64,000 nucleotides of DNA from Planctomycetales bacterium (lineage in GTDB: Bacteria; 4484-113), in assembly GCA_030606285.1 (NCBI GenBank), contig JAUWGS010000010.1:1-64000 (forward strand). The letters are read 5' to 3'. The translations under genes and the position numbers were made by a program. Below are positions 1 through 7,792 of this stretch, in pieces (within the stretch, counting starts at the first letter, position 1; each line of letters begins with the position of its first letter). Below the pieces are notes generated by a model that worked only from the letters and a program-made list of their open reading frames with translations, searched no databases and was not told the origin of the DNA.

Positions 1-23
1 GCGGACTGGGGCCTCGGGCGCAT

Positions 24-98
24 CTGTAGGGCGGTCATTTATGGCCGCCGATGTTTCTTCACCTGAAGAGGCGGCGGGGGTAAACCCCCGCCCTACAG
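24..98. repeat. 75-bp palindromic-ended repeat, intergenic copy
   Basis: The element starts CTGTAGGGCGG and ends CCGCCCTACAG, so its ends are inverted repeats. The left part also forms a hairpin around 34-50. Its first 27 bases differ at one position from 4263-4289, and an element of exactly the same length lies inside a coding gene at 4263-4337. No transposase is near, so if mobile it would be non-autonomous (MITE-like). Confidence 0.75.
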
Positions 99-225
99 GG
101 GATTCGCGCATTTCTGAACCATCACACATACTTGAAAGGGCCGATTCCTACCCTCCACTTACTATTATAGCAGGTTCTGACAAAAAGCGGACACTGTTTT
201 GGGAGGAATTTTGGATTTTACCTGT

Positions 226-250
226 ACGGCGGCCACCCGTGGGCCGCCGT
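226..250. repeat. Palindromic hairpin in repeat-rich intergenic region
   Basis: ACGGCGGCC (226-234) pairs with GGCCGCCGT (242-250) around a 7-nt loop. A related GGCGGG...CCCCGCCCTACAG hairpin follows at 305-330. The stretch 99-440 otherwise holds only such repeats and no convincing gene. Confidence 0.6.
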
Positions 251-356
251 CCCCCGATTTCACGTTATGAAGATGGCGGGGCACACCCTCCGGCACCTGC
301 GGCGTGGCGGGTAAAGGTCCCCGCCCTACAGAAGATGAAGAGCCGGGCTGGTAAGA

Positions 357-385
357 CCCCGCCCCGCCATAGGCGGGCAAGCCTA
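357..385. repeat. 29-nt exact repeat, copy 1
   Basis: The 29 bases here are identical to 13102-13130. The core is the hairpin CCCGCCATAGGCGGG followed by CAAGCCTA. Both copies are intergenic and lie upstream of genes for exported or membrane proteins. Confidence 0.8.
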
Positions 386-442
386 TAGGGGGAATCCACA
401 GAAATCCTCTATTCCGAACACCTACCCCACCGAATCCTTCTG

Positions 443-448
443 TATAAT
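443..448 (+). promoter_or_regulatory. -10 box TATAAT of lptF
   Basis: A perfect TATAAT overlaps the first possible ATG (447). This implies that transcription starts near 455 and translation at the next in-frame ATG, 462. No clear -35 box is seen. Confidence 0.5.
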
Positions 449-461
449 GGTGGCGGCGAAT

Positions 462-1904
462 ATGGGCTTCCCACGATCTCAGCGGTCAACGAAGAATGCG
501 CCCGGTGGAGGCGCTGCACCTATTCGCCTGCGCAGGCGGCTGTTTCGCGTGGTGGACTACTACATATTCTCCGAAGCGTTTCAGCTCTACGCCATCGGCT
601 TCTTCGGCTTTTTAGCCTTCCTCGTCATCAACCAGCTATTCCTCGAAGGCGACCGGTTGCTCAACCCCAATTTCCCGGCACGCGAAATCCTACGCCTTAT
701 CGTGCTCAACATCCCCTACTTCATCACCATGGCGATACCCGTTGCGGTGCTCTTCGGCACGATGATGAGCATGGGGCGGCTATCCAAGGACAACGAGATC
801 GAAGCGATGTTTACCAACGGCATCCACCTCGTGCGACTGTACCTGCCGTTCTTAGTGCTGTCGCTGATGAACGTTATCGTCGTGTTTGTGGTAAACGAAT
901 CGCTCGTACCGCGCGCGGGCGCCGCAGCCGAATTAATCTATAAAAAATACCCGTACCTGCGCGAGCAGCAGGAAACCGAAGTCGACCCCATCATCGTCAA
1001 GCTGCCGAACGGCGCGTTCTTCGCGTCCTCGTTCGTGGACAAGAACACCGGCAGCGCCTTCTACGCGGTCTACGACACGCTCACAATGACGTCGCCGGAA
1101 GACGTGGAGGGCGAGTTTCCGCTGCCGCTCACGCCGCCCGGCGAAGCCCCATCGGGCGCACCGCAGGGGATTATGCCTAAAGCCCATATAACGGAGTCCG
1201 AAACCGGCTCCGAAGGCGCGCTACCGCGTGCGGGAGATCCCGAAGAAACGACGCCAACCGCGCGGTTGCGCACCGGCGAGCTGGCACCGGAGACTGAAGG
1301 CGCACCGGATGCGCCGCAAGATACAGGCAATGATGGCATGCTTTCCGTGACCGCGGAAGGCGCAAAACCACCGCAGCCGATTAGACAACTGTTCCTCGCC
1401 GCCAACGGGCAGATAACCGAGCAGATGCTGGGCGTTTCGCAGCCGTTCATCTACAACGTCGGCGTCGACGGGCTGATCGCCGACCGCGACGAGCGCTCGC
1501 ATATGTCGCTACGGCTCGGCATTCCGCTCAAGGACGTCTTCACCGACATCAAGACGCCGGAGGAGCTTTCGCGCGAGGAGTTGCAGCGTCAGACCGAGGT
1601 GAAGCGCCAGCTCGGCGTAAACCCGGCGAAGGACTCCACGGACTTCTACCTTAAGTTCTCGATTCCGTTCGCGTGCCTGTTCCTTTCGCTGGTGGCGATG
1701 CCGCTTGCGCTTCGGGCGCCGCGCGAGGAGCGCTTGCTGGGCCTGGTAATAACGTTTTTGCTCGTGATGAGCTATTACACGATTTATTACGTAGCGAAGC
1801 TGATGGGATATAACGAAATCGTGCCGCCTGTTTTCGCCGCGTGGATGCAGAACCTGGTGTTTGCGGGAATCGCGGTGTTCATATTCGCGGTGAGCCGGAA
1901 ATGA
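462..1904 (+). CDS. lptF: LptF/LptG (YjgP/YjgQ) family permease, first of pair
   Basis: Inner-membrane permease of the LptB2FG transporter that extracts LPS and passes it to the periplasmic Lpt bridge. Three N-terminal membrane segments (about residues 43-62, 88-112, 127-150) and three C-terminal ones (about 400-480) flank a periplasmic domain, the classic YjgP/YjgQ plan. At 480 residues it is longer than the usual 360-390. The excess is a Pro/Glu/Gly/Thr-rich stretch at about residues 220-305 inside the periplasmic domain. I chose ATG 462 because ATG 447 lies inside the -10 box. The stop codon overlaps the start of the next permease gene (ATGA), so the two are translationally coupled. Which paralogue is F and which G cannot be settled from sequence alone. 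Confidence 0.85.
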   Translation: MGFPRSQRSTKNAPGGGAAPIRLRRRLFRVVDYYIFSEAFQLYAIGFFGFLAFLVINQLFLEGDRLLNPNFPAREILRLIVLNIPYFITMAIPVAVLFGTMMSMGRLSKDNEIEAMFTNGIHLVRLYLPFLVLSLMNVIVVFVVNESLVPRAGAAAELIYKKYPYLREQQETEVDPIIVKLPNGAFFASSFVDKNTGSAFYAVYDTLTMTSPEDVEGEFPLPLTPPGEAPSGAPQGIMPKAHITESETGSEGALPRAGDPEETTPTARLRTGELAPETEGAPDAPQDTGNDGMLSVTAEGAKPPQPIRQLFLAANGQITEQMLGVSQPFIYNVGVDGLIADRDERSHMSLRLGIPLKDVFTDIKTPEELSREELQRQTEVKRQLGVNPAKDSTDFYLKFSIPFACLFLSLVAMPLALRAPREERLLGLVITFLLVMSYYTIYYVAKLMGYNEIVPPVFAAWMQNLVFAGIAVFIFAVSRK

Positions 1905-3178
1905 GATTCTGGCCGTTCAAATCGCGCACGCCGGTCGCCGACAAAATCCTCGGCGGGAAGCGGACGCGCCCGCGACTCCCCAAATGGAAGCCGCCCCGCA
2001 TCGCACCCGGCTTCGTAGCCACAGCGTTCAGGGCTGTCACCGACTGGATGTTCCGCATCCGCTGGAAGCTGCTGACCATCGAGCGCTACATCTTCAGCGA
2101 GGTCTGGACGCACTTTCTGCTCGGCGTGCTGGGATTTACGTTTTTCATGATCATCACGTCCATATTCACGCTGGGCGATAAGATTTTCGGCAAGCACATC
2201 CCGATTTTCACCGTGCTGAAGGTGCTGCTGCTCTCGACGCCGGCGTATCTCGTGCTGGCGATACCGGTGGCGTGCCTGTTCGCCACGCTGATGGCGATGA
2301 ACCGGCTCTCGCGCGACAACGAGCTTACGGCGCTGTACACCAACGGCGTGTCGCTGTACCGCGTGTTTCTGCCGTTTTTGGCGCTGGGCGTTTTCGCGGC
2401 GATGGGGTCTTATTACATTTACGAAAGCGTCGTGCCGCCCAACAACAAAGAGTTCAAGAACACGCTGGTGATTTTCTGGGAGAGCCAGGTCACCGACTTC
2501 ATCAAGCCGCAGATGGTGATTAAGGCGCCGGAGAAGAAGTACTTTTACATCGACGAGGTGAACAAGGAGCTCGGCACGATGACCGGCATCCGGCTCTACG
2601 ACTACGGCGAGGGGCGCAGCTTCCCCCGCGTGTTCCTGGCCGACGACGCGCGGATGATCGAGGGATTCTTGGTGCTCAACAACGTGCGGGTCTACGAGCC
2701 GCAGGCGCGCAACGGGGCGTCGATGGTCTCCGCCGTGACGCCGACGACAAAGGTTGACATTGCGCGCAAGATCCGCGAGTTTTACGCCGAGGACGCGCCG
2801 CAGGAGCTTGCCGTACGCGAGTTGCGCCTGCGCGTGGAGGAGCGCCGCCGGCAAATCGCCGCGCAGCAGCGCACGTCGCGCGTGCAGGAGCTGAAGTACT
2901 TCACCGACAACACCGAGTATTATTTTAAGTTCGCCATTCCATTTGCGAGCATCGTGCTGGTGCTGGTGGCGATGCCCATCAGCATTCGCGGGCCGCGCGA
3001 GGAGCGAAACATCGCGCTTATCTTAAGCTTCCTGCTCGTGATGGCGTATTACTCGCTGTTCTTCGCCTGCCGCACGCTGGGGTATCTGGGGCACATGCCG
3101 GGAATTCTGGCCGGCTGGATTCCCAACGCGTTTTTCTTCGTCGCCTCCATCTTCCTGTTTATCCGCGCGCGGAAGTAA
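1901..3178 (+). CDS. lptG: LptF/LptG (YjgP/YjgQ) family permease, second of pair
   Basis: Second permease subunit of the LPS exporter, 425 residues. It has the same plan: three N-terminal membrane segments, a periplasmic jellyroll-type domain, then three C-terminal segments beginning near the FKFAIPFAS motif, which matches the FSIPFAC of the first gene. Start ATG 1901 overlaps the preceding TGA by 4 nt. A longer in-frame reading from 1841 would overlap lptF heavily and is less likely. The N-terminal 50 residues are basic and cytoplasmic. No lptB ATPase gene is in the window. Confidence 0.85.
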   Translation: MRFWPFKSRTPVADKILGGKRTRPRLPKWKPPRIAPGFVATAFRAVTDWMFRIRWKLLTIERYIFSEVWTHFLLGVLGFTFFMIITSIFTLGDKIFGKHIPIFTVLKVLLLSTPAYLVLAIPVACLFATLMAMNRLSRDNELTALYTNGVSLYRVFLPFLALGVFAAMGSYYIYESVVPPNNKEFKNTLVIFWESQVTDFIKPQMVIKAPEKKYFYIDEVNKELGTMTGIRLYDYGEGRSFPRVFLADDARMIEGFLVLNNVRVYEPQARNGASMVSAVTPTTKVDIARKIREFYAEDAPQELAVRELRLRVEERRRQIAAQQRTSRVQELKYFTDNTEYYFKFAIPFASIVLVLVAMPISIRGPREERNIALILSFLLVMAYYSLFFACRTLGYLGHMPGILAGWIPNAFFFVASIFLFIRARK

Positions 3179-3204
3179 CAAACATTCTGCTAGAATTGTT
3201 ATCG

Positions 3205-3882
3205 ATGAGTGGAAGCAAGCCAGCGGGCTTCACTGTGATGGCAGCGTTTGTCATCGTTGTATTACTCGTCGCTGTAACTACCTGTCAGAAGAAGGTAGAG
3301 GATGAGCGGGTGGAGAAGGAGCCGCGGGCGGCGATGGTGCTAGACGAGGAAGCGCTGGGGCTGGGCGTGAACCTGGGCGACAAGTCCGACAGCGAGCCGA
3401 CGACCGATTACAAGTACGCGTTCAGCTACAAGGTCGGCGACGCGATTGCGGGGCCGGACGCGCCGGTCTTTAGCTACCTCTTCGGCGATTGCCTCGCGGT
3501 CACGTACATCTACCGCGACGACCTGTACGTCATTCAGGGCGTGATGGTGAACGCGTGGATGGACGAACTCTGCCCGCCGAATAAGCGGGTGGATCCGGAG
3601 AAGTACTTTTTTCGGCTGACGGCGCAGGCGAGCAAAGCTCAGCGGCTGTTCCCAAAGATTGCCACAGCGCGCGGCATCGGCATCGGGGATTCGGTCGCGG
3701 AAATTGAGGCGGCGTACGGGCCGCCCGACCAGGTGAACGACGCGGGCTGGTACGCCTACGAGGAGGGGTATTTCAAGCTCATATTTGCGCTCTATGACGG
3801 GCGCGTGGTGATGATTACGCTTATGTCCACGCTGGGCACGCCAAAGGTGCAGCGCACTATTGCGCGCTGCGGCAGCGGATGA
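3205..3882 (+). CDS. Putative lipoprotein of unknown function
   Basis: 225 residues. A hydrophobic N-terminus ends in VTTC, a plausible though not ideal lipobox, so the protein is probably anchored in a membrane. Near the C-terminus the pattern GIGIGDS..EIEAAYGPP resembles the G-D-S-x-x-x-V...YG-P motif of many small SmpA/OmlA-like periplasmic domains, but I do not claim that family. TAGAAT at 3191-3196 sits 8 nt before the chosen ATG 3205; TTG 3196 is an in-frame alternative. It follows lptG by 26 nt and could be co-transcribed. Confidence 0.6.
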   Translation: MSGSKPAGFTVMAAFVIVVLLVAVTTCQKKVEDERVEKEPRAAMVLDEEALGLGVNLGDKSDSEPTTDYKYAFSYKVGDAIAGPDAPVFSYLFGDCLAVTYIYRDDLYVIQGVMVNAWMDELCPPNKRVDPEKYFFRLTAQASKAQRLFPKIATARGIGIGDSVAEIEAAYGPPDQVNDAGWYAYEEGYFKLIFALYDGRVVMITLMSTLGTPKVQRTIARCGSG

Positions 3883-3996
3883 GGATAAGATGCGCGCCCC
3901 GGGGTGGGCGCGGTGGAACAGAATATGGCGAGCGTGGTCAGATAAGTAGCTGCGGAAGCGGTATGGCTTCGGCCATAACCTTTTAGGGGGACGATA

Positions 3997-5781
3997 ATGG
4001 CTGGGAAGACTGTTTTTCGCTTAGTGCAAATGTCGGTGATGCTGGCAGTTCTGCTGGTGCTGAGCACGTGCGGTGGGAAGAGCAAGGGCAACACGCCCAG
4101 CGTTCCGGGGATTGACGCGGCGCAAACGGATGCGCAAACACCGATTGAGATTCCACGCGACGAAACGCTGGCGGAGCTTGAGAGGATGGAATGCCCGGAG
4201 GGTGTGGAAGAAGCGTTGTTTGATGAGTTGAAGGATGCGCTGGTGGAGGCGCTGAAAAATTCCTGTAGGGCGGCCATTTATGGCCGCCGCGATTCTAGCC
4301 GGAAAGATGACGGCGGGGATGAATCCCCGCCCTACAGCGATTCATCCGTGGACGGCGACGGGCACAGCATGCTGTGCCCCTACAAGTCCGTGGCGACACC
4401 CCCTACCGGCGAAGCAAATCGGGTCAATGACCTCACCATCACCGATAATGGCGATGGGACGTTTACGCTTTCGTGGCATTATAAAAACCTCGGCGATTAC
4501 GACCAGAACGGCACGGTCGGCATCTCCGACATCACGCCCCTGGCTATCCACTACGGCGAAGAAGTCGCTGAAGGCGACACCGAGCGCAATAGTATTCAAG
4601 CCGTAGTTGACGGCTCCAGAAACGACATTGTGGACATAGCCGACATCACGCCGGTTGCGATGAATTACGGAATCGAGTGCGTGACGTATTCCATCCGCAG
4701 CGCTTTATCCTACCCCGAAGACATTGAGGAGACCTCGGAGATTAACACGGCTCCGGTAGCGCTCGCGGAAGGCGACGACAGGAAGATTTTCAGTGTGGAA
4801 CTTACCCTAAGCCCGCTTACGTACGTCGCGGTTGCGCCTGTTGACGCGGAGGGCGAATTCGGCGAGCTTTCCAATGCAGTTGAACTTCCACCTGAGCCTT
4901 ACGACACATTTTCATTTGCCATTGTGGCCGATCCGCATATCGATGGGAACGTAGACCATGAGACAGCGTTGAGGATCGCTGTTCAGTGGATTATCGACAA
5001 CAAAGAGAGCAGGGATATTGAACTCGTGTTTATTGTTGGTGATATCGCGTGGGGCGCTGCCGGAGAGCTTAGGAACTTACAGATCGCGAAGGAAATCCTG
5101 GACGCCCTGACTGACGCGGGCGTTCTCTACGTCCCCGTAATGGGCGATAACGAAGTTGCCGCCGGCAGCGAATTGGAGTTCAACGATGTCTTCGGCGTGC
5201 AGTACCAGTACCTTTCAGGCGTGCTTGAGAACTGGCAGAAGGCTGACGTGCCCGTAAGCGGCATGTACCTCCAGAATTTCTCCTTCGACCGTAAACTCGT
5301 TCACTTTGTGGGCGCGGATTTCGTATCGAGAGAAACCGGTGATGAAGGCGGAGAACTCCACGATTTCCCGGGAGGCTCGTGGCAGTGGTTCAAGAACGAT
5401 ATTACAAACAGCCCCAAGCTCAGGGAAGAAAACACAATCGTTCTGACGCACATTGGGATGTTTTGCACGGGAATTCCTGCTGTGGACGAGTTCCTTTTCA
5501 CAGAAGATGAAATGGCCAAGGTAATCGGCTTTCTCGATGCTTACGGAGAGTACGTCGATTCCAACTATTCAGGGCACATCCATCAGAATTTGTATACGGT
5601 AGTACTGTCCGAATCCGGTACGCACCTCTACGATGTGTGGGTAACCGACGAGACCTGGTACGATACGGTCTGGCCGGAGATCGATGACCATGAAACAACC
5701 GTTAGAGTGGTCTCTGTGGATAGCACTGCTACTTCCTTTTCCTACACTCAGGATGTCGTGGACGCTGGGCTACAGGATTGA
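3997..5781 (+). CDS. Lipoprotein with dockerin-like F-hands and metallophosphoesterase domain
   Basis: 594 residues. A signal peptide ends in LSTC (lipobox). Next come a helical segment (about 55-88), a repeat-derived linker (about 90-127), and a conserved TGEANRVNDL segment. A dockerin-like pair of calcium-loop/F-hand repeats follows at about 166-188 (DYDQNGTVGISD) and 203-225 (DGSRNDIVDIAD). The C-terminal part is a calcineurin-type metallophosphoesterase with DPH (310), GD (348), GDNE (382), THIG (483) and GHIH (525), the expected metal ligands. GDNE stands where GNHE is usual. The likely role is a surface- or periplasm-exposed phosphoesterase of unknown substrate. A GGGGGA ribosome site precedes ATG 3997. 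The linker holds palindromic repeats also found between genes, inserted without breaking the frame. The N-terminal half is paralogous to the protein at 49878-53522. Confidence 0.8.
   Translation: MAGKTVFRLVQMSVMLAVLLVLSTCGGKSKGNTPSVPGIDAAQTDAQTPIEIPRDETLAELERMECPEGVEEALFDELKDALVEALKNSCRAAIYGRRDSSRKDDGGDESPPYSDSSVDGDGHSMLCPYKSVATPPTGEANRVNDLTITDNGDGTFTLSWHYKNLGDYDQNGTVGISDITPLAIHYGEEVAEGDTERNSIQAVVDGSRNDIVDIADITPVAMNYGIECVTYSIRSALSYPEDIEETSEINTAPVALAEGDDRKIFSVELTLSPLTYVAVAPVDAEGEFGELSNAVELPPEPYDTFSFAIVADPHIDGNVDHETALRIAVQWIIDNKESRDIELVFIVGDIAWGAAGELRNLQIAKEILDALTDAGVLYVPVMGDNEVAAGSELEFNDVFGVQYQYLSGVLENWQKADVPVSGMYLQNFSFDRKLVHFVGADFVSRETGDEGGELHDFPGGSWQWFKNDITNSPKLREENTIVLTHIGMFCTGIPAVDEFLFTEDEMAKVIGFLDAYGEYVDSNYSGHIHQNLYTVVLSESGTHLYDVWVTDETWYDTVWPEIDDHETTVRVVSVDSTATSFSYTQDVVDAGLQD
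4263..4337. repeat. 75-bp palindromic-ended repeat, copy inside a gene
   Basis: Same ends (CTGTAGGGCGG...CCGCCCTACAG) and same length as 24-98, with the first 27 bases identical except one. It lies inside the phosphoesterase lipoprotein and adds 25 codons with no stop, encoding a low-complexity linker rich in Arg, Ser and Asp. Confidence 0.75.
4360..4379. repeat. Perfect 20-bp palindrome inside a gene
   Basis: GGGCACAGCATGCTGTGCCC is its own reverse complement. It lies 22 bp after the 75-bp element in the same linker, followed by CCTACA as in other repeats of this genome. Confidence 0.7.
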
Positions 5782-5907
5782 GCGAAGAAGGATAATATAG
5801 TGAAAGGGCAAGAGGATCGCAGGAATCGGGACGCATGCTTCGGCACGTTCTCCGAGGCTGTCTGACTCTGGAAGGAGTGACAGGGCAGGGAAACAAGAGA
5901 GTGAAAT

Positions 5908-5963
5908 GACGGGCGGAGACGCCCGTCGCCCAGGGGGAAGGAACTGCCGCCTGGAAAGGCGGC
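5908..5963. repeat. Two tandem perfect hairpins
   Basis: GACGGGCG/CGCCCGTC (5908-5915, 5920-5927) with loop GAGA is followed by GCCGCCT/AGGCGGC (5946-5952, 5957-5963) with loop GGAA. They lie in the 225-bp gap between the phosphoesterase gene and the gene remnants. No T-run follows, so they look like dispersed palindromic repeats rather than an intrinsic terminator. Confidence 0.55.
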
Positions 5964-6006
5964 GGATCCCCAAGGAGTGCGGAAGGGCGGCGCTGGTCAG
6001 CACCGC

Positions 6007-6060
6007 CTACTCATACCGCAGGCTTTCGACGGGGTAGAGGGTGGCGGCGCGGTAAGCACA
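6007..6060 (-). pseudogene. C-terminal tail of an FtsX/MacB-type ABC permease
   Basis: The minus strand reads AATLYPVESLRYE then TAG. This matches the very common C-terminus of FtsX/MacB/LolC permeases (A-x-x-x-x-P-[VI]-E-[AS]-L-R-Y-E). Only about 17 codons remain before the stop of the next fragment, so this is a remnant. Similar short sequences (AGCACCGCCTAC near 5999 and AGCACAGCCTAC near 6055) flank it. Confidence 0.55.
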
Positions 6061-6062
6061 GC

Positions 6063-6480
6063 CTACGGCAGATCAAAGCGCGCGATGCGGTTGGCGACGC
6101 CTTCGAGGATGAGCAGCGCGCCCGCCGTGCCGTCGTAGTAAAGCTCCTGCGGGCCCGCAAGGAATAGCTCCTCCTGCTCCAGCGAAAGCGGCGCGGGCAG
6201 CGGCCAGACGCCGACATCGTAGCCCTCCGGATCCAGCGCAAAGATTGCATCCTCATTGAAACTCGCCGCCAGCAGCGCGTCGTCGGTCAGCAGCATATCG
6301 GAGATGAACGTCTTGCCCGTGCCGATGCGGATGGGATTTGTGCGCCCGCGTTCAATCAGCCAGCTTTCGGTGCTAATCGCATACGCGCGCCCATTCACCA
6401 GGCTTCCCACGAGCAGCCGGCCGCGCTCCTCGTCGTAGAGCAGCGTGCCCGCGCCGACCACGCCGAGGCTCACGATCTTT
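6063..6480 (-). pseudogene. 3' fragment of a propeller-type protein
   Basis: The final 139 or so codons of a minus-strand gene, with short beta-strand repeats (GTLLYDEERGRLLVGS, DMLLTDDALLAAS, LYYDGTAGALLI) typical of WD/NHL-like propellers, ending FDLP. The reading frame continues upstream as far as about 7238, but from about 6480 it is antisense to a clear plus-strand gene fragment. The true 5' part is therefore missing. Confidence 0.6.
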
Positions 6481-6485
6481 TCATC

Positions 6486-7190
6486 GATGGCAGCGGAAAT
6501 CTCTATGTGGCGGGATTCACGGGAAGCTTCGGCGGCAGTCGCGCTTGCGTCCTTAAATACTCCTCCTCCGGGACTCTTCTCTGGCAGAAGACCTGGACCG
6601 GAGGCAGCGGCGAGTATGCCTGGGCGGTTTCCGCTGACGGGAGCGGAAACATCTATGTGGCGGGAAATACCGAGACCTTCAGTGCAGGGGCTTACGACGT
6701 CTTCCTTCTCAAGTACTCTTCCGCCGGAGACCTTCTCTGGCAGAAGACCTGGGGCGGAGCCGAAGACGACGAGCCCTTCGCTCTTTCCTTGGATGGAAGC
6801 GGGAACATCTACGTGACGGGACGGACCGAAAGCTTCGGCACCGGGGATACCGATGTCTTCCTGCTCAAGTATTCCCCTTCCGGAGACCTCCTGACGCAGA
6901 GGACATGGGGCGGGAGCAGCGACGAGAGAGCTCGCTTCCTGTTCGCAGGTGGAAGCGGAATGCTCTACCTTGCGGGAGGCGCGGCGAACGTCTACGGTTC
7001 CTGGAGCACGCCAATCGGCACCACCAATGCGCCATCCGGAACGGAGGGCACTCCGATCGGAACCGAGACTACACCGAGCGGCACTGAAGGAACCCCTACT
7101 GGCATCGAAACCTTCCCCGCGGGAGTTGAAGACGACGGCGGTGGCGGCGGTGACGCCCTCGTAATGAAGATTGACCCATCGGGGTGGTAG
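6486..7190 (+). pseudogene. 3' fragment of an SBBP-repeat propeller protein
   Basis: Reading begins abruptly with the SBBP signature DGSGNLYVAG at 6486, followed by two more full repeats (DGSGNIYVAG, DGSGNIYVTG) with KYSxxGDLLWQKTWGG strands. A Thr/Gly/Pro-rich stretch and GVEDDGGGGGDALVMK come last. The end resembles the C-terminus of the 1214-residue lipoprotein at 49878-53522 (GVIDQGGGGWSDFLLLK), so this is probably the tail of a paralogue that lost its signal peptide and N-terminal domains. GTG 6507 is the first in-frame start-like codon, but there is no ribosome site and no signal peptide. Confidence 0.65.
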
Positions 7191-7232
7191 TTGGTTTTTG
7201 GTTGTTGATTGTTGATTGTTCGTTATTCGTTG
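7190..7232. repeat. Low-complexity GTT/GATT-rich oligonucleotide tract
   Basis: Irregular units such as GTTGATT and TTTGGTTG. The reverse complement of this word set occurs at 13171-13200 (CCAACAACCAAAAACCAGC). It is not coding in any convincing frame. Confidence 0.5.
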
Positions 7233-7249
7233 CTGCAAGGGCTTTAGGG

Positions 7250-7255
7250 TAGAAT
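7250..7255 (+). promoter_or_regulatory. -10 box TAGAAT of hicB
   Basis: TAGAAT lies 21 nt before the hicB ATG, fitting the TAnAAT pattern found upstream of many genes here. Confidence 0.4.
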
Positions 7256-7276
7256 ACTGTTGAGGTCACAGATAGT

Positions 7277-7489
7277 ATGCGACAGGTGATTCTATATCCG
7301 GGCGAAGACGGGTGCTTTGTTGTGGAATGCCCAAGCCTTCCCGGCTGCGTCAGCCAGGGCAAGACTAAGCAAGAGGCTATCCAGAACATAAAGGAAGCCA
7401 TCCACGCTTACATCGCGGCTCTTGCTGAAGACGGGCTGCCGGTTCCGGACGACAAGTTTGAGGCGATCGTACCCGCGATCGCCGAATGA
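7277..7489 (+). CDS. hicB: HicB-family antitoxin
   Basis: 70 residues. The compact HicB/UPF0150 fold is recognisable from Y-P-G-E-D-G-C-F-V-V-E-C-P-S-L-P-G-C-V-S-Q-G, followed by T-x-x-E-A-x-x-N-I-K-E-A-I. This partial RNase-H-like domain neutralises the HicA mRNA interferase and usually autoregulates the operon. It lacks the C-terminal DNA-binding helix-turn-helix of longer HicB proteins. hicA lies 15 nt downstream but is broken, so this is an orphan or decaying antitoxin. Confidence 0.85.
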   Translation: MRQVILYPGEDGCFVVECPSLPGCVSQGKTKQEAIQNIKEAIHAYIAALAEDGLPVPDDKFEAIVPAIAE

Positions 7490-7504
7490 GCCAGAGGCTC
7501 ATAA

Positions 7505-7726
7505 ATGACGAAACTGCCAAGAATATCGGGGCGTCAGTGCCGGAGAGCGCTGGAGCGGGAGGGTTTCTACTTTAAGCGGCAGGAGGGAAGTCACATTATC
7601 CTCAGAAGAGATGAGCCGTTTGCGCAACTGGTTGTGCCCGACCAGTAACTGGATTCGGGAACGCTTCGCGCCATACTGCGTCAAGCGGGAGTGGCGGCTG
7701 AAGAGTTTGTTAGACTTCTCAAGTGA
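7505..7726 (+). pseudogene. hicA: hicA toxin interrupted by a stop codon
   Basis: ATG 7505 opens a typical HicA: a double-stranded-RNA-binding-like fold with the catalytic His in EGSHIIL and then QLVVPD. At 7646-7648 an in-frame TAA replaces the residues normally linking VVPD to LDSGTLRAILRQAG. That C-terminal half follows directly in the same frame to TGA 7724-7726. About one codon also seems to be missing at this point. The truncated 47-residue product would lack the final helix, so toxin activity is probably lost or weak. Confidence 0.85.
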
Positions 7727-7737
7727 GGGAGGCGCCA

Positions 7738-7756
7738 CCACGCGCGGCGCGTGGCC
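7738..7756. repeat. 19-nt palindromic repeat, copy 1
   Basis: CCACGCGCGGCGCGTGGCC matches 15501-15519 at 18 of 19 positions. Both are intergenic. Confidence 0.6.
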
Positions 7757-7765
7757 GGAGGGCAG

Positions 7766-7792
7766 ACAGCTGTCAGCCATCAGCTTTCAGTT
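7766..7792. repeat. CAGCT/ATCAG oligonucleotide tract
   Basis: Words CAGCTGTCAG, CCATCAGC and TTTCAG repeat here. The reverse complements occur at 9898-9927, just next to the tRNA. Confidence 0.45.

Noticed and set aside
24-98. Insertion sequence
   Set aside because: No transposase gene near any copy; at most a non-autonomous element.
1787-2854. 355-codon minus-strand open frame
   Set aside because: Fully antisense to lptG, His/Arg-rich shadow with no domain; it results from high GC content.
6063-7238. One long 391-codon minus-strand gene
   Set aside because: Only the last about 139 codons look like protein; upstream it is antisense to clear SBBP repeats on the plus strand.
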